The translations under genes were made by a program, and so were the position numbers. A DNA stretch of 6,325 nucleotides from Bacteroidales bacterium (GTDB lineage Bacteria; Bacteroidota; Bacteroidia; Bacteroidales; VadinHA17): NCBI GenBank assembly GCA_003518245.1, contig DOZA01000078.1, forward strand, positions 1 through 6,325, given 5' to 3'. Below, one piece after another: positions 1-6,325 of the stretch (the first letter of the stretch is position 1; each line of letters opens with the position of its first letter). The notes below the pieces were generated by a model. That model saw nothing but the letters and a program-made list of their open reading frames with translations. It ran no database searches and had not been told where the DNA came from.

Positions 1-1
1 A

Positions 2-133
2 TCTTATGAACATCTGGTAGTTAATGGAAAGAAAACAGAAGCATACAGGGAAACATATAATAGCAGTACTATCTCATGGGTCAGGGTAATAGCTGGTGCA
101 GGAGAACTAATGGTGGTTGAAATACCGGATTAA
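2..133 (+). CDS. C-terminal end of an unrecognised protein (5' end outside window)
   Basis: An open frame enters at the left edge and reads 43 codons to a TAA at 131-133. It begins SYEHLVVNGKK and ends GELMVVEIPD. The tail alternates hydrophobic and polar residues (ISWVRVIAGAGELMVVEI), which suggests beta strands at the end of a beta-sandwich or barrel-like domain, but that is inference from pattern only. I do not recognise the family and assign no function. It lies 65 bp upstream of the deacetylase gene on the same strand, so the two could be cotranscribed. There is no obvious terminator with a T-tract between them. The frame is judged real because it is open to the window edge, ends just before a plausible new gene, and has codon use like its neighbours. 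Confidence 0.6.
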   Translation, partial: SYEHLVVNGKKTEAYRETYNSSTISWVRVIAGAGELMVVEIPD

Positions 134-151
134 AACAGATTAACCCTTTTC

Positions 152-175
152 ACAGGCCTGTAGTATCTACTGTTG
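152..175 (+). promoter_or_regulatory. Possible promoter region of the deacetylase gene, with a palindrome
   Basis: The 65-bp gap before the deacetylase holds a perfect 10-bp palindrome, ACAGGCCTGT (152-161). Seven bases further on is TACTGTTG (168-175), one base away from the Bacteroidota -7 consensus TAnnTTTG. The spacing to the ATG at 199 would leave a leader of roughly 20 bases. I see no convincing -33 TTG box at the expected distance, so this is a weak candidate and read-through from the upstream gene is equally possible. Confidence 0.2.
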
Positions 176-198
176 TGTAAAAGGACTATATTTACTAT

Positions 199-1515
199 AT
201 GAAATTCGATGTCCAGGTATATGCTAAAAAGAGAACAGCAAGGCTGGAATATGCCGTTGACCTGGTGCTCGGTAATATACTCGGTCTTTCTTATATTATT
301 ACTGATTTGCCAGGTGATAATATACCCTTAATTAATTATTCTGATGACCGTTCGATTGGTGGTTTATTTATTCAGCCCGAGGGTATTCTTTTTGAAAAAG
401 GTATAAGGGTCCAGGATATATGGATTGCTCATCTGGATGGCATCCCATTATTTTTTCAGCAGCCACCAGAGGCAGGCTTTCAACTGGATATTTTTTCTTT
501 TGCCTTTTATATGGCATCGAGGTATGAGGAGTATTTAACACCAGTAAGAGATGAGAACGGTCGTTTTGCGGTTGAATCGAGCCTGGCCTACAAGCATAAT
601 TTTTTAGATCTACCTGTTGTCGATATATGGTCTCAACGGCTGGGCGTTACGCTGAAATTATTATATCCGGGTATTATTATTCCTGAAAAGAAATATGATT
701 GTTTACTGACCATGGATATTGATAAGCCTTTTAAATATAAAGGTAAAGGTTTGTTGCGCAACCTGGGTGGTCTTATTAAAGATATTACCGGTTTTAATAA
801 TCCTGGTAATCGATTCAGATGTATGACAGGGTCCTGGAAGGATTCATATGATACTTATGACTATATAGATGATATTGCTGAAAGGTATAATTGCCACGTA
901 TTGTATTTCTTTACCATAGGAAATAAAGGTAAGTTCGACAAAAATGTCAACCCCAATAACAGGTGTTACAGGAAGCTTATAAAAAGGGTGGCCAGGAAGT
1001 ATGATGTCGGTCTTCATGCTTCTTATGGTTCGGGTAACCAGCCCAAGATTATAGACAGGGAAAAGGAGAGGCTTGAAAGCATAACACAGCAGGAAATAAC
1101 AAAAGTACGGGAGCATTACCTGTTGCTTACCCTGCCTCTTACTTATCATGCTGTTCAGGAAACGGGTTTTAAAAATGATTATACCCTGGGTTTCATACGT
1201 GAGACGGGCTTCAGGGCAGGTATTGCACGACCATTCAGGTTTTATGATCTGTTGAGGGATGAAACCAGTTCTCTGACACTTATACCTTACCAGTATATGG
1301 ATATAACATATAATAAATATAAGAGGTATGATCCCTCAGAAGCTATTAAATCAGCAGGCAGCCTTATTAAAAGAACCATGGAGGTAGGAGGTCTCTTTGT
1401 AAGCATCTGGCATAATACATCACTTATTGATGATAATGAATGGGAAGGCTGGCGCCAGGTTTTTGAATATACATTGAAAGAGCAACAGGTGTCATCTATT
1501 AGCAGGAAGAAATAA
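199..1515 (+). CDS. Polysaccharide deacetylase family protein (DUF7033 N-domain plus NodB-like C-domain)
   Basis: This 438-residue protein has no signal peptide and is probably cytoplasmic or peripheral. Residues about 1-165 match my memory of the DUF7033 domain found in front of Bacteroidota deacetylases: an RLEYAVDLVLGNILGLSY start, INYSDD near 45, QPEGILFEKGI near 59-69, and the hallmark FSFAFYMASRYEEY at 99-112. Residues about 166-430 are a NodB-like fold. TMDID (171-175) sits where the catalytic/metal TFDDG motif is expected, and GLHASY (271-276) supplies a metal-ligand type His273. Further family-typical blocks are REHYL (304-308), FKNDYTLGF (324-332), GFRAG (337-341) and VSIWHN (401-406). 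The family is expected to hydrolyse N- or O-acetyl groups from an envelope or capsular glycan; the substrate cannot be read from sequence. The second His of the classical HxxxH box is absent. I chose the ATG at 199 because the conserved N-domain begins at once; an AAAAGGA at 179-185 is a poor ribosome site, normal for the phylum. Length seems full. Confidence 0.88.
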   Translation: MKFDVQVYAKKRTARLEYAVDLVLGNILGLSYIITDLPGDNIPLINYSDDRSIGGLFIQPEGILFEKGIRVQDIWIAHLDGIPLFFQQPPEAGFQLDIFSFAFYMASRYEEYLTPVRDENGRFAVESSLAYKHNFLDLPVVDIWSQRLGVTLKLLYPGIIIPEKKYDCLLTMDIDKPFKYKGKGLLRNLGGLIKDITGFNNPGNRFRCMTGSWKDSYDTYDYIDDIAERYNCHVLYFFTIGNKGKFDKNVNPNNRCYRKLIKRVARKYDVGLHASYGSGNQPKIIDREKERLESITQQEITKVREHYLLLTLPLTYHAVQETGFKNDYTLGFIRETGFRAGIARPFRFYDLLRDETSSLTLIPYQYMDITYNKYKRYDPSEAIKSAGSLIKRTMEVGGLFVSIWHNTSLIDDNEWEGWRQVFEYTLKEQQVSSISRKK

Positions 1516-1562
1516 CAATTTTTGCTTACCCGTCAGTTAATAACCGTATTCAGATATTCAAA

Positions 1563-2276
1563 TCAGATAAATTCCAGCTCCTCGTCATGATCTGTTTCAG
1601 TTATAATGCCATTTTCACATTTTACTGTCCTGGCAATATATTTTTTAAGAAGGGTGTAGTTATGTGTTGCAAAAACCACTGCCCTTCCATTTTTGCTTAT
1701 GTCTTTCAGGATCTTAATTATATTCTCAGATGTTTCCGGGTCAAGATTACCGGTTGGTTCATCGGCCAGGATAATATCAGGATCATTAAGCAAAGCCCTG
1801 GCAATGACTACCCTTTGTTGCTCTCCTCCAGATAACTGGTGTGGCATCTTGTATCCCTTGGTACCAAGCCCTACCTTTTCGAGTACCTGTCCAATCCGTT
1901 CATCTATCTCCGGCTTGTTTTTCCATCCTGTAGCCTTTAGTACAAATTCAAGATTTGAATATACTGACCTGTCTGTCAACAGCTGGAAATCCTGGAACAC
2001 AATACCCAGTTTTCTTCTTAAAACAGGAATATCCTTTTTACGCAAACTGGTAAGATCGAATCCAGTAACCATTCCTTCTCCCTCTTTAAGAGGCAATTGT
2101 GCATTTATAGTTTTTATAAGGCTGGTTTTACCACTTCCTACCTTACCTATTAGATAAATGAATTCACCCTTCTTTATCTCAAGGTTTACATCACTCAATA
2201 CCAGGTGATCCTGCTGATATATATTGCAGTTCTTTAATGAAATCGTAGTGTCCAGAGGCATATTGTTTTCCTGCAT
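1563..2276 (-). CDS. ftsE: FtsE-like cell-division ABC transporter ATP-binding protein
   Basis: This 237-residue ABC ATPase has all core motifs: Walker A GKVGSGKT (44-51), Q-loop Gln95 in VFQDFQLL, signature LSGGEQQR (148-155), Walker B IILADE (168-173) with catalytic Glu173, D-loop NLD (177-179) and switch His205 in ATHNY. The short single-domain length, the VFQDFQLL stretch and [13 protein letters not shown] are FtsE-like. FtsE normally pairs with the membrane protein FtsX at the division site, where ATP hydrolysis drives FtsX to activate periplasmic peptidoglycan hydrolases. LolD and MacB ATPases share these motifs, but the GxVGSGK loop and the absence of an adjacent permease fit Bacteroidota FtsE better. 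No ftsX is in the window; in this phylum the two are often unlinked. The first Met is at 2274-2276. Met6 (2259-2261) is a possible alternative start, since the domain proper begins near residue 11. It converges on the deacetylase gene, with 47 bp between stops and no clear hairpin/T-tract terminator. Confidence 0.85.
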   Translation of the reverse strand: MQENNMPLDTTISLKNCNIYQQDHLVLSDVNLEIKKGEFIYLIGKVGSGKTSLIKTINAQLPLKEGEGMVTGFDLTSLRKKDIPVLRRKLGIVFQDFQLLTDRSVYSNLEFVLKATGWKNKPEIDERIGQVLEKVGLGTKGYKMPHQLSGGEQQRVVIARALLNDPDIILADEPTGNLDPETSENIIKILKDISKNGRAVVFATHNYTLLKKYIARTVKCENGIITETDHDEELEFI

Positions 2277-2290
2277 ATTTTCTTAAAGAT

Positions 2291-2339
2291 AAAAGACAAA
2301 AGTACAAAGACAAAAGTAAAAAGTAAAAAGTAAAAAGTT
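2291..2339. repeat. Seven-unit heptamer tandem repeat (AAAAGTA-type)
   Basis: Reading in steps of seven from 2291 gives AAAAGAC, AAAAGTA, CAAAGAC, AAAAGTA, AAAAGTA, AAAAGTA, AAAAGTT: seven contiguous units in perfect register, with changes only at the unit edges. Two more units lie at 2385-2398, so the 16-mer GTAAAAAGTAAAAAGT occurs identically at 2323-2338 and 2382-2397. The block starts 15 bp upstream of the ftsE start codon. A/T-rich heptamers of this kind are, from memory, common in intergenic DNA of Bacteroidota. They may arise by replication slippage and could vary in copy number between strains. Confidence 0.85.
2297..2318 (-). promoter_or_regulatory. Possible -7 boxes for ftsE inside the heptamer repeat
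   Basis: On the minus strand the repeat reads TACTTTTG twice (complement of 2311-2318 and of 2297-2304). Both match the Bacteroidota -7 consensus TAnnTTTG exactly. They lie 21-42 bp from the ftsE ATG, a sensible distance for a short leader. No TTG -33 box is present about 19 bases further upstream, and the matches could be by-products of the repeat composition. Confidence is therefore low. Confidence 0.25.
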
Positions 2340-2341
2340 GA

Positions 2342-2493
2342 GGCGAAGCCGAAACCCTGACTGAGCTTTGCGAATGTCATGGTAAAAAGTAAAAAGTCGG
2401 AGTGAAGTCCGCCTTTGCCGGAGGCTACGGCGGACGAAGCGGAAACACCGGCTGAGCGCATCGTAGATGCAAACCGTAGCGTACGGAGTGAAG
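2342..2493. repeat. GC-rich, hairpin-rich composite intergenic element with two diverged module copies
   Basis: A GC-rich island in an AT-rich gap. Two copies of one module can be aligned: 2344-2366 and 2435-2457 share 19 of 23 bases (CGAAGCSGAAAC then CTGAGC). Each is followed about 50 bp later by an identical CGGAGTGAAG (2398-2407 and 2484-2493). The stretch is dense in short hairpins: GGC-GAA-GCC (2342-2350), CGGA/TCCG (2398-2411), a nested hairpin at 2407-2435, GCATC-GTA-GATGC (2458-2470) and CCGTA-GCG-TACGG (2474-2486). Minus-strand open frames across it have low-complexity Arg/Ser/Phe-rich translations and are not credible genes. It resembles REP-type or small non-autonomous palindromic elements, but I see no transposase, clear terminal inverted repeats or target duplication. 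From 2494 to 2592 I see nothing identifiable. Confidence 0.6.
2407..2435. repeat. Nested palindrome (7-bp outer and 3-bp inner stem)
   Basis: GTCCGCC (2407-2413) pairs perfectly with GGCGGAC (2429-2435). Inside, a symmetric 3x3 internal loop (TTT against TAC) leads to a GCC/GGC stem (2417-2419 with 2423-2425) closed by a GGA loop. No T-tract follows on either strand, so it is not a standard intrinsic terminator. It is the strongest single fold in the GC-rich element and could be its functional core. Confidence 0.6.
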
Positions 2494-2592
2494 GCGGGGG
2501 AAAGACTCATTATAAACCACTTTAACAATTAACACGGCTATGTTGAAAAAATCAATAATAAACACCAGTAACGAGCGTTTTATAGTTGTAAA

Positions 2593-2623
2593 TTAGCAAA
2601 AACCGTTTAAGGAGGTTTGCTAA
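2593..2623. repeat. Inverted repeat enclosing a Shine-Dalgarno-like AAGGAGG
   Basis: TTAGCAAA (2593-2600) plus CC (2603-2604) pairs with GGTTTGCTAA (2614-2623), with two A bulged, giving ten base pairs around a nine-base loop. AAGGAGG (2609-2615) spans the loop and the 3' arm. It lies about 70 bases upstream of the TPR-gene start, too far to serve that start. It may be a 5' leader hairpin or a protein-binding site. No T-tract follows on either strand, so a terminator is unlikely. Confidence 0.4.
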
Positions 2624-2656
2624 GTATAAATAATTCATTATAAAATATTTAAATAA

Positions 2657-2675
2657 TATACTCAGACAGAGTATA
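2657..2675. promoter_or_regulatory. Perfect inverted repeat just upstream of the TPR gene
   Basis: TATACTC (2657-2663) and GAGTATA (2669-2675) are exact inverted copies with a five-base AGACA spacer, ending eight bases before the ATG at 2684. The size and dyad form fit an operator for a dimeric regulator. In RNA it would form a 7-bp hairpin over the ribosome-binding region of the first ATG. If transcribed, it favours the second ATG at 2696 as the working start. Function is inferred only from position and symmetry. Confidence 0.4.
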
Positions 2676-2683
2676 CTGGTAGT

Positions 2684-5600
2684 ATGAATAAATATATGAA
2701 TAGTAAAATACATATTAAAAGGTTGATCATTATTACAACAACCCTGATATGTTCTTTCTACACCATTCTGGCTCAGAAGCCTGAACCGTACATGATGGAA
2801 TTGTCTGACTTTGCAAGGGGTAAGGAACTGTTCGAAAAAGAGAAATATGCTTCAGCACTGCATTTTTTCGATAATGTTGTTGAGAAGTATGACGATATCT
2901 CGGGTGATAAGGTTGAAGCTGAATATCTTGCAGCCTTATCATCCATAAGGTTGTATAACTGGGATGCTGAATACCGGATAAACAGGTTCGTTAACACACA
3001 TCGTGATAACCCGCTTTTAAATGAAGCATATCTTGAACTTGCCGATCATTTTTACCAGTCAAAAAATTACCGGCGGGCAATAAAGTATTATGAGCTGGTC
3101 GACAGGCTTGAATTGAATGATGAACAGCTGCCGGCATACTTTTTTAAAACGGGATATTCTCATTTTATGGATGGAGATAGGAAAAGAGCAATGCTTTTCT
3201 TTTCCGAGATAATGGATATAGATACCGAATACAGCCGGCCGGCTATTTATTATTTCTCATACATAGCCTATGATGAGGAGATGTACCGAACAGCCTATGA
3301 TGGTTTTTTAAGGTTAATGGGTGACGAGTCGTTTGGTCATGTTGTTCCTTTTTATATTGTACAGATAATGTATATACTGGAAGACTATGATGGTATACTG
3401 GAAATAGCCCCCCGGATTATTGATGCTGCTGGAGAAGACAGAAAATCAGAGATGTACAGGCTTATAGGAGATGCATATTTCAAGAAGGGTGATTACCGCT
3501 CGGCAGCCCTGAACCTGGAAGAACATTTGAAATTAGCTAAAAGAACAGGGAGAGAGGGTACATACCAGCTGGCATTCTGTTATTATAAGGCGCAGGAAAA
3601 TGATAAGGCTATAAAGCTTTTCCAGGAAGTTACAAAGAGGCGTGATGAATTAAGTCAGAATGCATATTATCTCCTCGGAGATTGTTTTATTAAGAAGGAT
3701 CAGAAAAAACTTGCTCAGGCTGCTTTCTCATCAGCTGCGAAGATGGACTACGACAGGGATATAAAGGAAGAAGCACTTTTTAATTTTGCAAAGCTTACCT
3801 ATGAAACAACATATTCACCTTTTGGTGAAGTGATCAGGTCTTTCCAGGAATATATTGAGCAGTTTCCAGGTTCGGAACATGTAAAAGAAGCATATGATTA
3901 CCTTGTGTCTGCATATATGAAAGTGAAGAATTACAAGGCTGCCATACAATCACTTGACCGGATTACTTATAAGGATGAGAGACTGGAAAGGGCAAATCAG
4001 AAAGTGGCCTTTTTCAGGGGGCTGGAACTGTATAAAAACCTAGACCTGAATTCTGCCGTGGGTATGTTTGATAAGTCACTTCAATACGGTAAGTATGATC
4101 GTGAAATAAGGGCAAAGACTCATTACTGGAAAGGAGAATCATTATACAGGTTAAATGAAACAGATAGGGCCCTGGAAGAATACCAGGAGTTTATGGGTAT
4201 TCCAGGTTCTTCATCACTGGAAGAATACAGTATGGTATCATATAATATGGGATATATACACTATAATAATGGTGATTATGCTGAAGCATTAAGGTGGTTT
4301 AAGAAGTATGAATCAGGATCAAAAGGCAGCACCGGTAAACTTATTACTGATACATATAATCGTATTGCTGACTGCTATTATATTAGTACTGACTATAAAC
4401 AGGCTATTAAATATTACGATAGGGTAATAGCTAACCCGGCTACAGGTACTGATTATGCATTATTCCAGAAGGGCTTTGCGTTGGGACTTATGCATGACCA
4501 GAATTACAAGACGCGGGTACTGACAACACTGATCAATGACTACCCGAATTCAATACTTATACCGAATGCCCTTTTCGAAAGAGGAAGAGCTTATGTAGGT
4601 CTTGAAAATGATAATCAGGGGGAAAAAGATTTTATGGAGATAATAAACTCTCACCAGAATTCGGTTTTTGTCCCGAGAGCCATGGTACAGCTGGGATTAC
4701 TTTATTATAACAGGGGTGAGAATGATAAGGCAATTAGCAGGTTCAAAGAGGTTATAGAAAAATTCCAGTCGACACCGGAAGCGCGCAATGCCCTTACCGG
4801 ACTGAAAAATACTTACGTGGATATAAACGATGTGGAATCATATTTTGCTTATGTTAAGAATCTTGAGGGGTATGGTGATGTCAGTTCAAGCGAAAGGGAC
4901 AGCCTGCTGTATATATCAGGAGAAAACCTCTATATTGCAGGTAATTGCGACAGGGCCAGCCAGGTTTTCAGGAGCTATCTTTCAGAATTTAAACAGGGAA
5001 GCTTCAGGTTGAATGCCTGTTTTTATCTTGCTGAATGCCTGGTTGCTTCCGGTAATACAGACGAGTCACTGAAATACTACCTAGAGGTTTCACAAACACC
5101 CAATAATCCATTCCTTGAAAAAACATACGAATCATTATCAGGTATTTATTACCTGAAAGAGGTATACGACAGTTCTTATTATTATTATTATGAACTTGAA
5201 AAAGCAGCCGAATTGCCCGGTAATGAGCTGAAGGCAATAGTTGGCATGATGAAGTCGGCCTATAATATGGGGGATGCTGAAAAAACGATCATTTCATCCA
5301 GGGTACTCATGGAATCTGATATGGTTACTGAAGAACTTGCCAGGGAAGCCAGCTTTATGAGTGCTAAATCAAATTATGCCCTGGGTAATTATGACCGCGC
5401 ATTGATTGATTTCAGACGGGTGGCCGTAGAAGTTACATCAAGCGAGGGGGCTGAATCAAAATATCGTGTAGCACAAATACTGGTGATGAAAAATAATATG
5501 GATGATGCTGAAGATATTATTTATGAGTTTATTGATCAGAGCACACCACACCAGTACTGGATGGCACGAATGTTTATACTGCTTGCTGATATAAGCCTAA

Positions 5601-5761
5601 AGAAAGGTGATGAGTTTCAGGCCAGGGCAACATTACAGAGCCTGAAAGATTATTACCAGGAAGAAGATGATGGAATTCTGGATGAAGTAAATGCTAAACT
5701 GGATGAGCTGAACCGGGAAAATGAAATGAGTGCAGACACTCTGAATATTAATGATATTTAA
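2684..5761 (+). CDS. Large exported tetratricopeptide-repeat protein
   Basis: This 1025-residue protein starts with a basic segment and a hydrophobic stretch (LIIITTTLICSFYTILA, 14-30) that ends at LAQ, a signal peptide with likely cleavage after Ala30. A periplasmic or envelope location is inferred. The rest is nearly all TPR-like helical hairpins. Clear units are near 43-66, 113-140, 255-282, 292-315, 326-350, 404-426, 480-505, 517-545, 556-582, 667-691, 740-767, 777-800, 814-838, 890-912 and 924-947. Many have the A/G-x-x-Y-x-x-G-D/N-Y-x-x-A-I/L pattern, for example GDYAEALRWFKKY at 530-542. No catalytic domain is seen; such solenoids act as protein-binding scaffolds. A (TAT)5 run at 5177-5191 encodes five Tyr in a row (832-836). 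Met5 (2696) would give a more typical short signal peptide and is a real alternative to Met1. The next gene follows after 15 bp, so an operon is likely. I recall similar TPR/barrel pairs in Bacteroidota; their function is unknown to me. Confidence 0.85.
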   Translation: MNKYMNSKIHIKRLIIITTTLICSFYTILAQKPEPYMMELSDFARGKELFEKEKYASALHFFDNVVEKYDDISGDKVEAEYLAALSSIRLYNWDAEYRINRFVNTHRDNPLLNEAYLELADHFYQSKNYRRAIKYYELVDRLELNDEQLPAYFFKTGYSHFMDGDRKRAMLFFSEIMDIDTEYSRPAIYYFSYIAYDEEMYRTAYDGFLRLMGDESFGHVVPFYIVQIMYILEDYDGILEIAPRIIDAAGEDRKSEMYRLIGDAYFKKGDYRSAALNLEEHLKLAKRTGREGTYQLAFCYYKAQENDKAIKLFQEVTKRRDELSQNAYYLLGDCFIKKDQKKLAQAAFSSAAKMDYDRDIKEEALFNFAKLTYETTYSPFGEVIRSFQEYIEQFPGSEHVKEAYDYLVSAYMKVKNYKAAIQSLDRITYKDERLERANQKVAFFRGLELYKNLDLNSAVGMFDKSLQYGKYDREIRAKTHYWKGESLYRLNETDRALEEYQEFMGIPGSSSLEEYSMVSYNMGYIHYNNGDYAEALRWFKKYESGSKGSTGKLITDTYNRIADCYYISTDYKQAIKYYDRVIANPATGTDYALFQKGFALGLMHDQNYKTRVLTTLINDYPNSILIPNALFERGRAYVGLENDNQGEKDFMEIINSHQNSVFVPRAMVQLGLLYYNRGENDKAISRFKEVIEKFQSTPEARNALTGLKNTYVDINDVESYFAYVKNLEGYGDVSSSERDSLLYISGENLYIAGNCDRASQVFRSYLSEFKQGSFRLNACFYLAECLVASGNTDESLKYYLEVSQTPNNPFLEKTYESLSGIYYLKEVYDSSYYYYYELEKAAELPGNELKAIVGMMKSAYNMGDAEKTIISSRVLMESDMVTEELAREASFMSAKSNYALGNYDRALIDFRRVAVEVTSSEGAESKYRVAQILVMKNNMDDAEDIIYEFIDQSTPHQYWMARMFILLADISLKKGDEFQARATLQSLKDYYQEEDDGILDEVNAKLDELNRENEMSADTLNINDI

Positions 5762-5776
5762 TACAATCTGTAAGTT

Positions 5777-6325
5777 ATGAATATAAGATTATTATCATAT
5801 ATTATTTTACTGCTCATGTTAATGCCTGCAGGTTTGAATGCACAGAGAGGGCAGAAGGAGATACGCCGTGAGGTAACTCTTTATAATCCTTTTAAGCCTT
5901 CACTTAAAAAAGCCAGTAAAATAAATTTCCTACCGCAAATAAGCGATACCACTGTGTCAGCTCCGGAATTTCGTTATACTATAGATGCTAAGCCGTTTAT
6001 GCCAGGGTATGAAATAAGATCGATTAGTGCTGCACGTTTGCAGCCTGATCCTCTACCAAAACTGTATAAAGGATTTCTGAACCTCGGGATTGGTAATTAT
6101 TTTTCACCGATTGCAGAAATAAGCGTATCAAGTGATCGTTCACGGAAAAGTAATGTCGGACTGTATTTGGGTCATGAATCAAGCTTTGGTAAACTGAAAA
6201 TCAATGATGCTGTGAAAGTTTATGGCGGATATATGGATAACACCGGAAAGTTGTTTGTAACAAAATTTCTCAGGCGTGCAGCAATAAGTGCCGACATTAA
6301 TATTAATCATATGAGGAGATATGCA
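5777..6325 (+). CDS. Exported, probably outer-membrane beta-barrel protein (3' end outside window)
   Basis: The frame is open for 183 codons from the ATG to the window edge. Residues 1-22 form a signal peptide (LLSYIILLLMLMPAGLNA) with cleavage likely before Gln23. Next comes a non-barrel N-terminal stretch with EVTLYNPFKPSL (32-43), FLPQISDT (51-58), FRYTI (65-69), KPFMPGYEI (72-80) and LQPDPLPKLYKGF (88-100). From about residue 100 the protein alternates short amphipathic beta strands with turns (LNLGIGNYFSPIAEISVSS, then NVGLYLGHESSFGKLK and VKVYGGYMDN), as in outer-membrane barrels of the TonB-receptor-like type. I recall this N-terminal wording from uncharacterised Bacteroidota barrel proteins encoded after large TPR proteins, but no plug domain or TonB box is visible here. 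The 15-bp gap to the TPR gene supports cotranscription and a joint envelope role. The substrate, if any, is unknown. Confidence 0.75.
   Translation, partial: MNIRLLSYIILLLMLMPAGLNAQRGQKEIRREVTLYNPFKPSLKKASKINFLPQISDTTVSAPEFRYTIDAKPFMPGYEIRSISAARLQPDPLPKLYKGFLNLGIGNYFSPIAEISVSSDRSRKSNVGLYLGHESSFGKLKINDAVKVYGGYMDNTGKLFVTKFLRRAAISADININHMRRYA

Noticed and set aside
844..1149. Minus-strand 101-codon open frame
   Set aside because: It is antisense to conserved blocks of the deacetylase, so it is a shadow frame.
1516..1562. Possible bidirectional terminator between the convergent genes
   Set aside because: Only a GTTA-A-TAAC micro-palindrome is present, with no usable loop, no GC-rich stem and no properly placed T-tract.
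1587..2157. Plus-strand open frames of 82 and 154 codons
   Set aside because: They lie antisense inside ftsE, whose motifs are unambiguous; their sequences are Ser/Pro/Cys-rich and match no family I know.
2291..2493. CRISPR-like array
   Set aside because: The repeats are 7-bp contiguous units and two diverged modules, not identical repeats of about 30 bp separated by unique spacers, and there are no cas genes.
2234..2528. Two overlapping minus-strand open frames of 75 and 81 codons across the intergenic repeat
   Set aside because: Their translations are low-complexity (LLFTFYF and RRSLRQRR type) and simply mirror the heptamers and the GC-rich repeat; one overlaps the ftsE start. No domain is recognised.
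2733..2997. Two minus-strand open frames opposite the start of the TPR gene
   Set aside because: They are antisense to the first TPR units and look like shadows of the coding strand's codon bias.
5177..5191. (TAT)5 as a phase-variation tract in the TPR gene
   Set aside because: A triplet change would keep the reading frame, so it would only lengthen or shorten a Tyr run and not switch the gene off.
4830..5237. Short plus- and minus-strand frames inside the TPR gene
   Set aside because: They overlap continuous TPR coding sequence in other frames and show no recognisable domain.

Overview
The window looks like a piece of a Bacteroidota chromosome, probably from the Bacteroidales/Marinilabiliales side of the phylum. 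It is AT-rich and lacks well-placed Shine-Dalgarno sites in front of its genes. It carries a DUF7033-type polysaccharide deacetylase and a TPR lipoprotein-like/beta-barrel gene pair, both of which I recognise as Bacteroidota families. The FtsE has the GxVGSGK form of Walker A, which I recall from this phylum. The species cannot be named from the sequence.

Layout: (1) the last 43 codons of an unrecognised plus-strand gene (2-133); (2) a complete plus-strand polysaccharide deacetylase family gene (199-1515); (3) a convergent minus-strand gene for an FtsE-like ABC ATPase (1563-2276), its stop only 47 bp from the deacetylase stop; (4) a 407-bp divergent intergenic region (2277-2683) holding seven in-register 7-bp tandem repeats, a GC-rich hairpin-rich element built from two diverged copies of one module, and two inverted repeats near the next gene; (5) a 1025-residue exported TPR-repeat protein (2684-5761); (6) 15 bp later, the first 183 codons of an exported, probably outer-membrane beta-barrel protein that runs off the window (5777-6325).

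The genes form at least three transcription units. The deacetylase points to cell-envelope polysaccharide work, FtsE to the divisome or peptidoglycan-hydrolase control, and the TPR plus barrel pair to an envelope complex of unknown function. All three therefore concern the cell envelope, but nothing in the sequence shows that they act together.

No CRISPR array, transposase, RNA gene, toxin-antitoxin module or defence system is visible. The least explained parts are the composite repeat between ftsE and the TPR gene, and the TPR/barrel pair itself.
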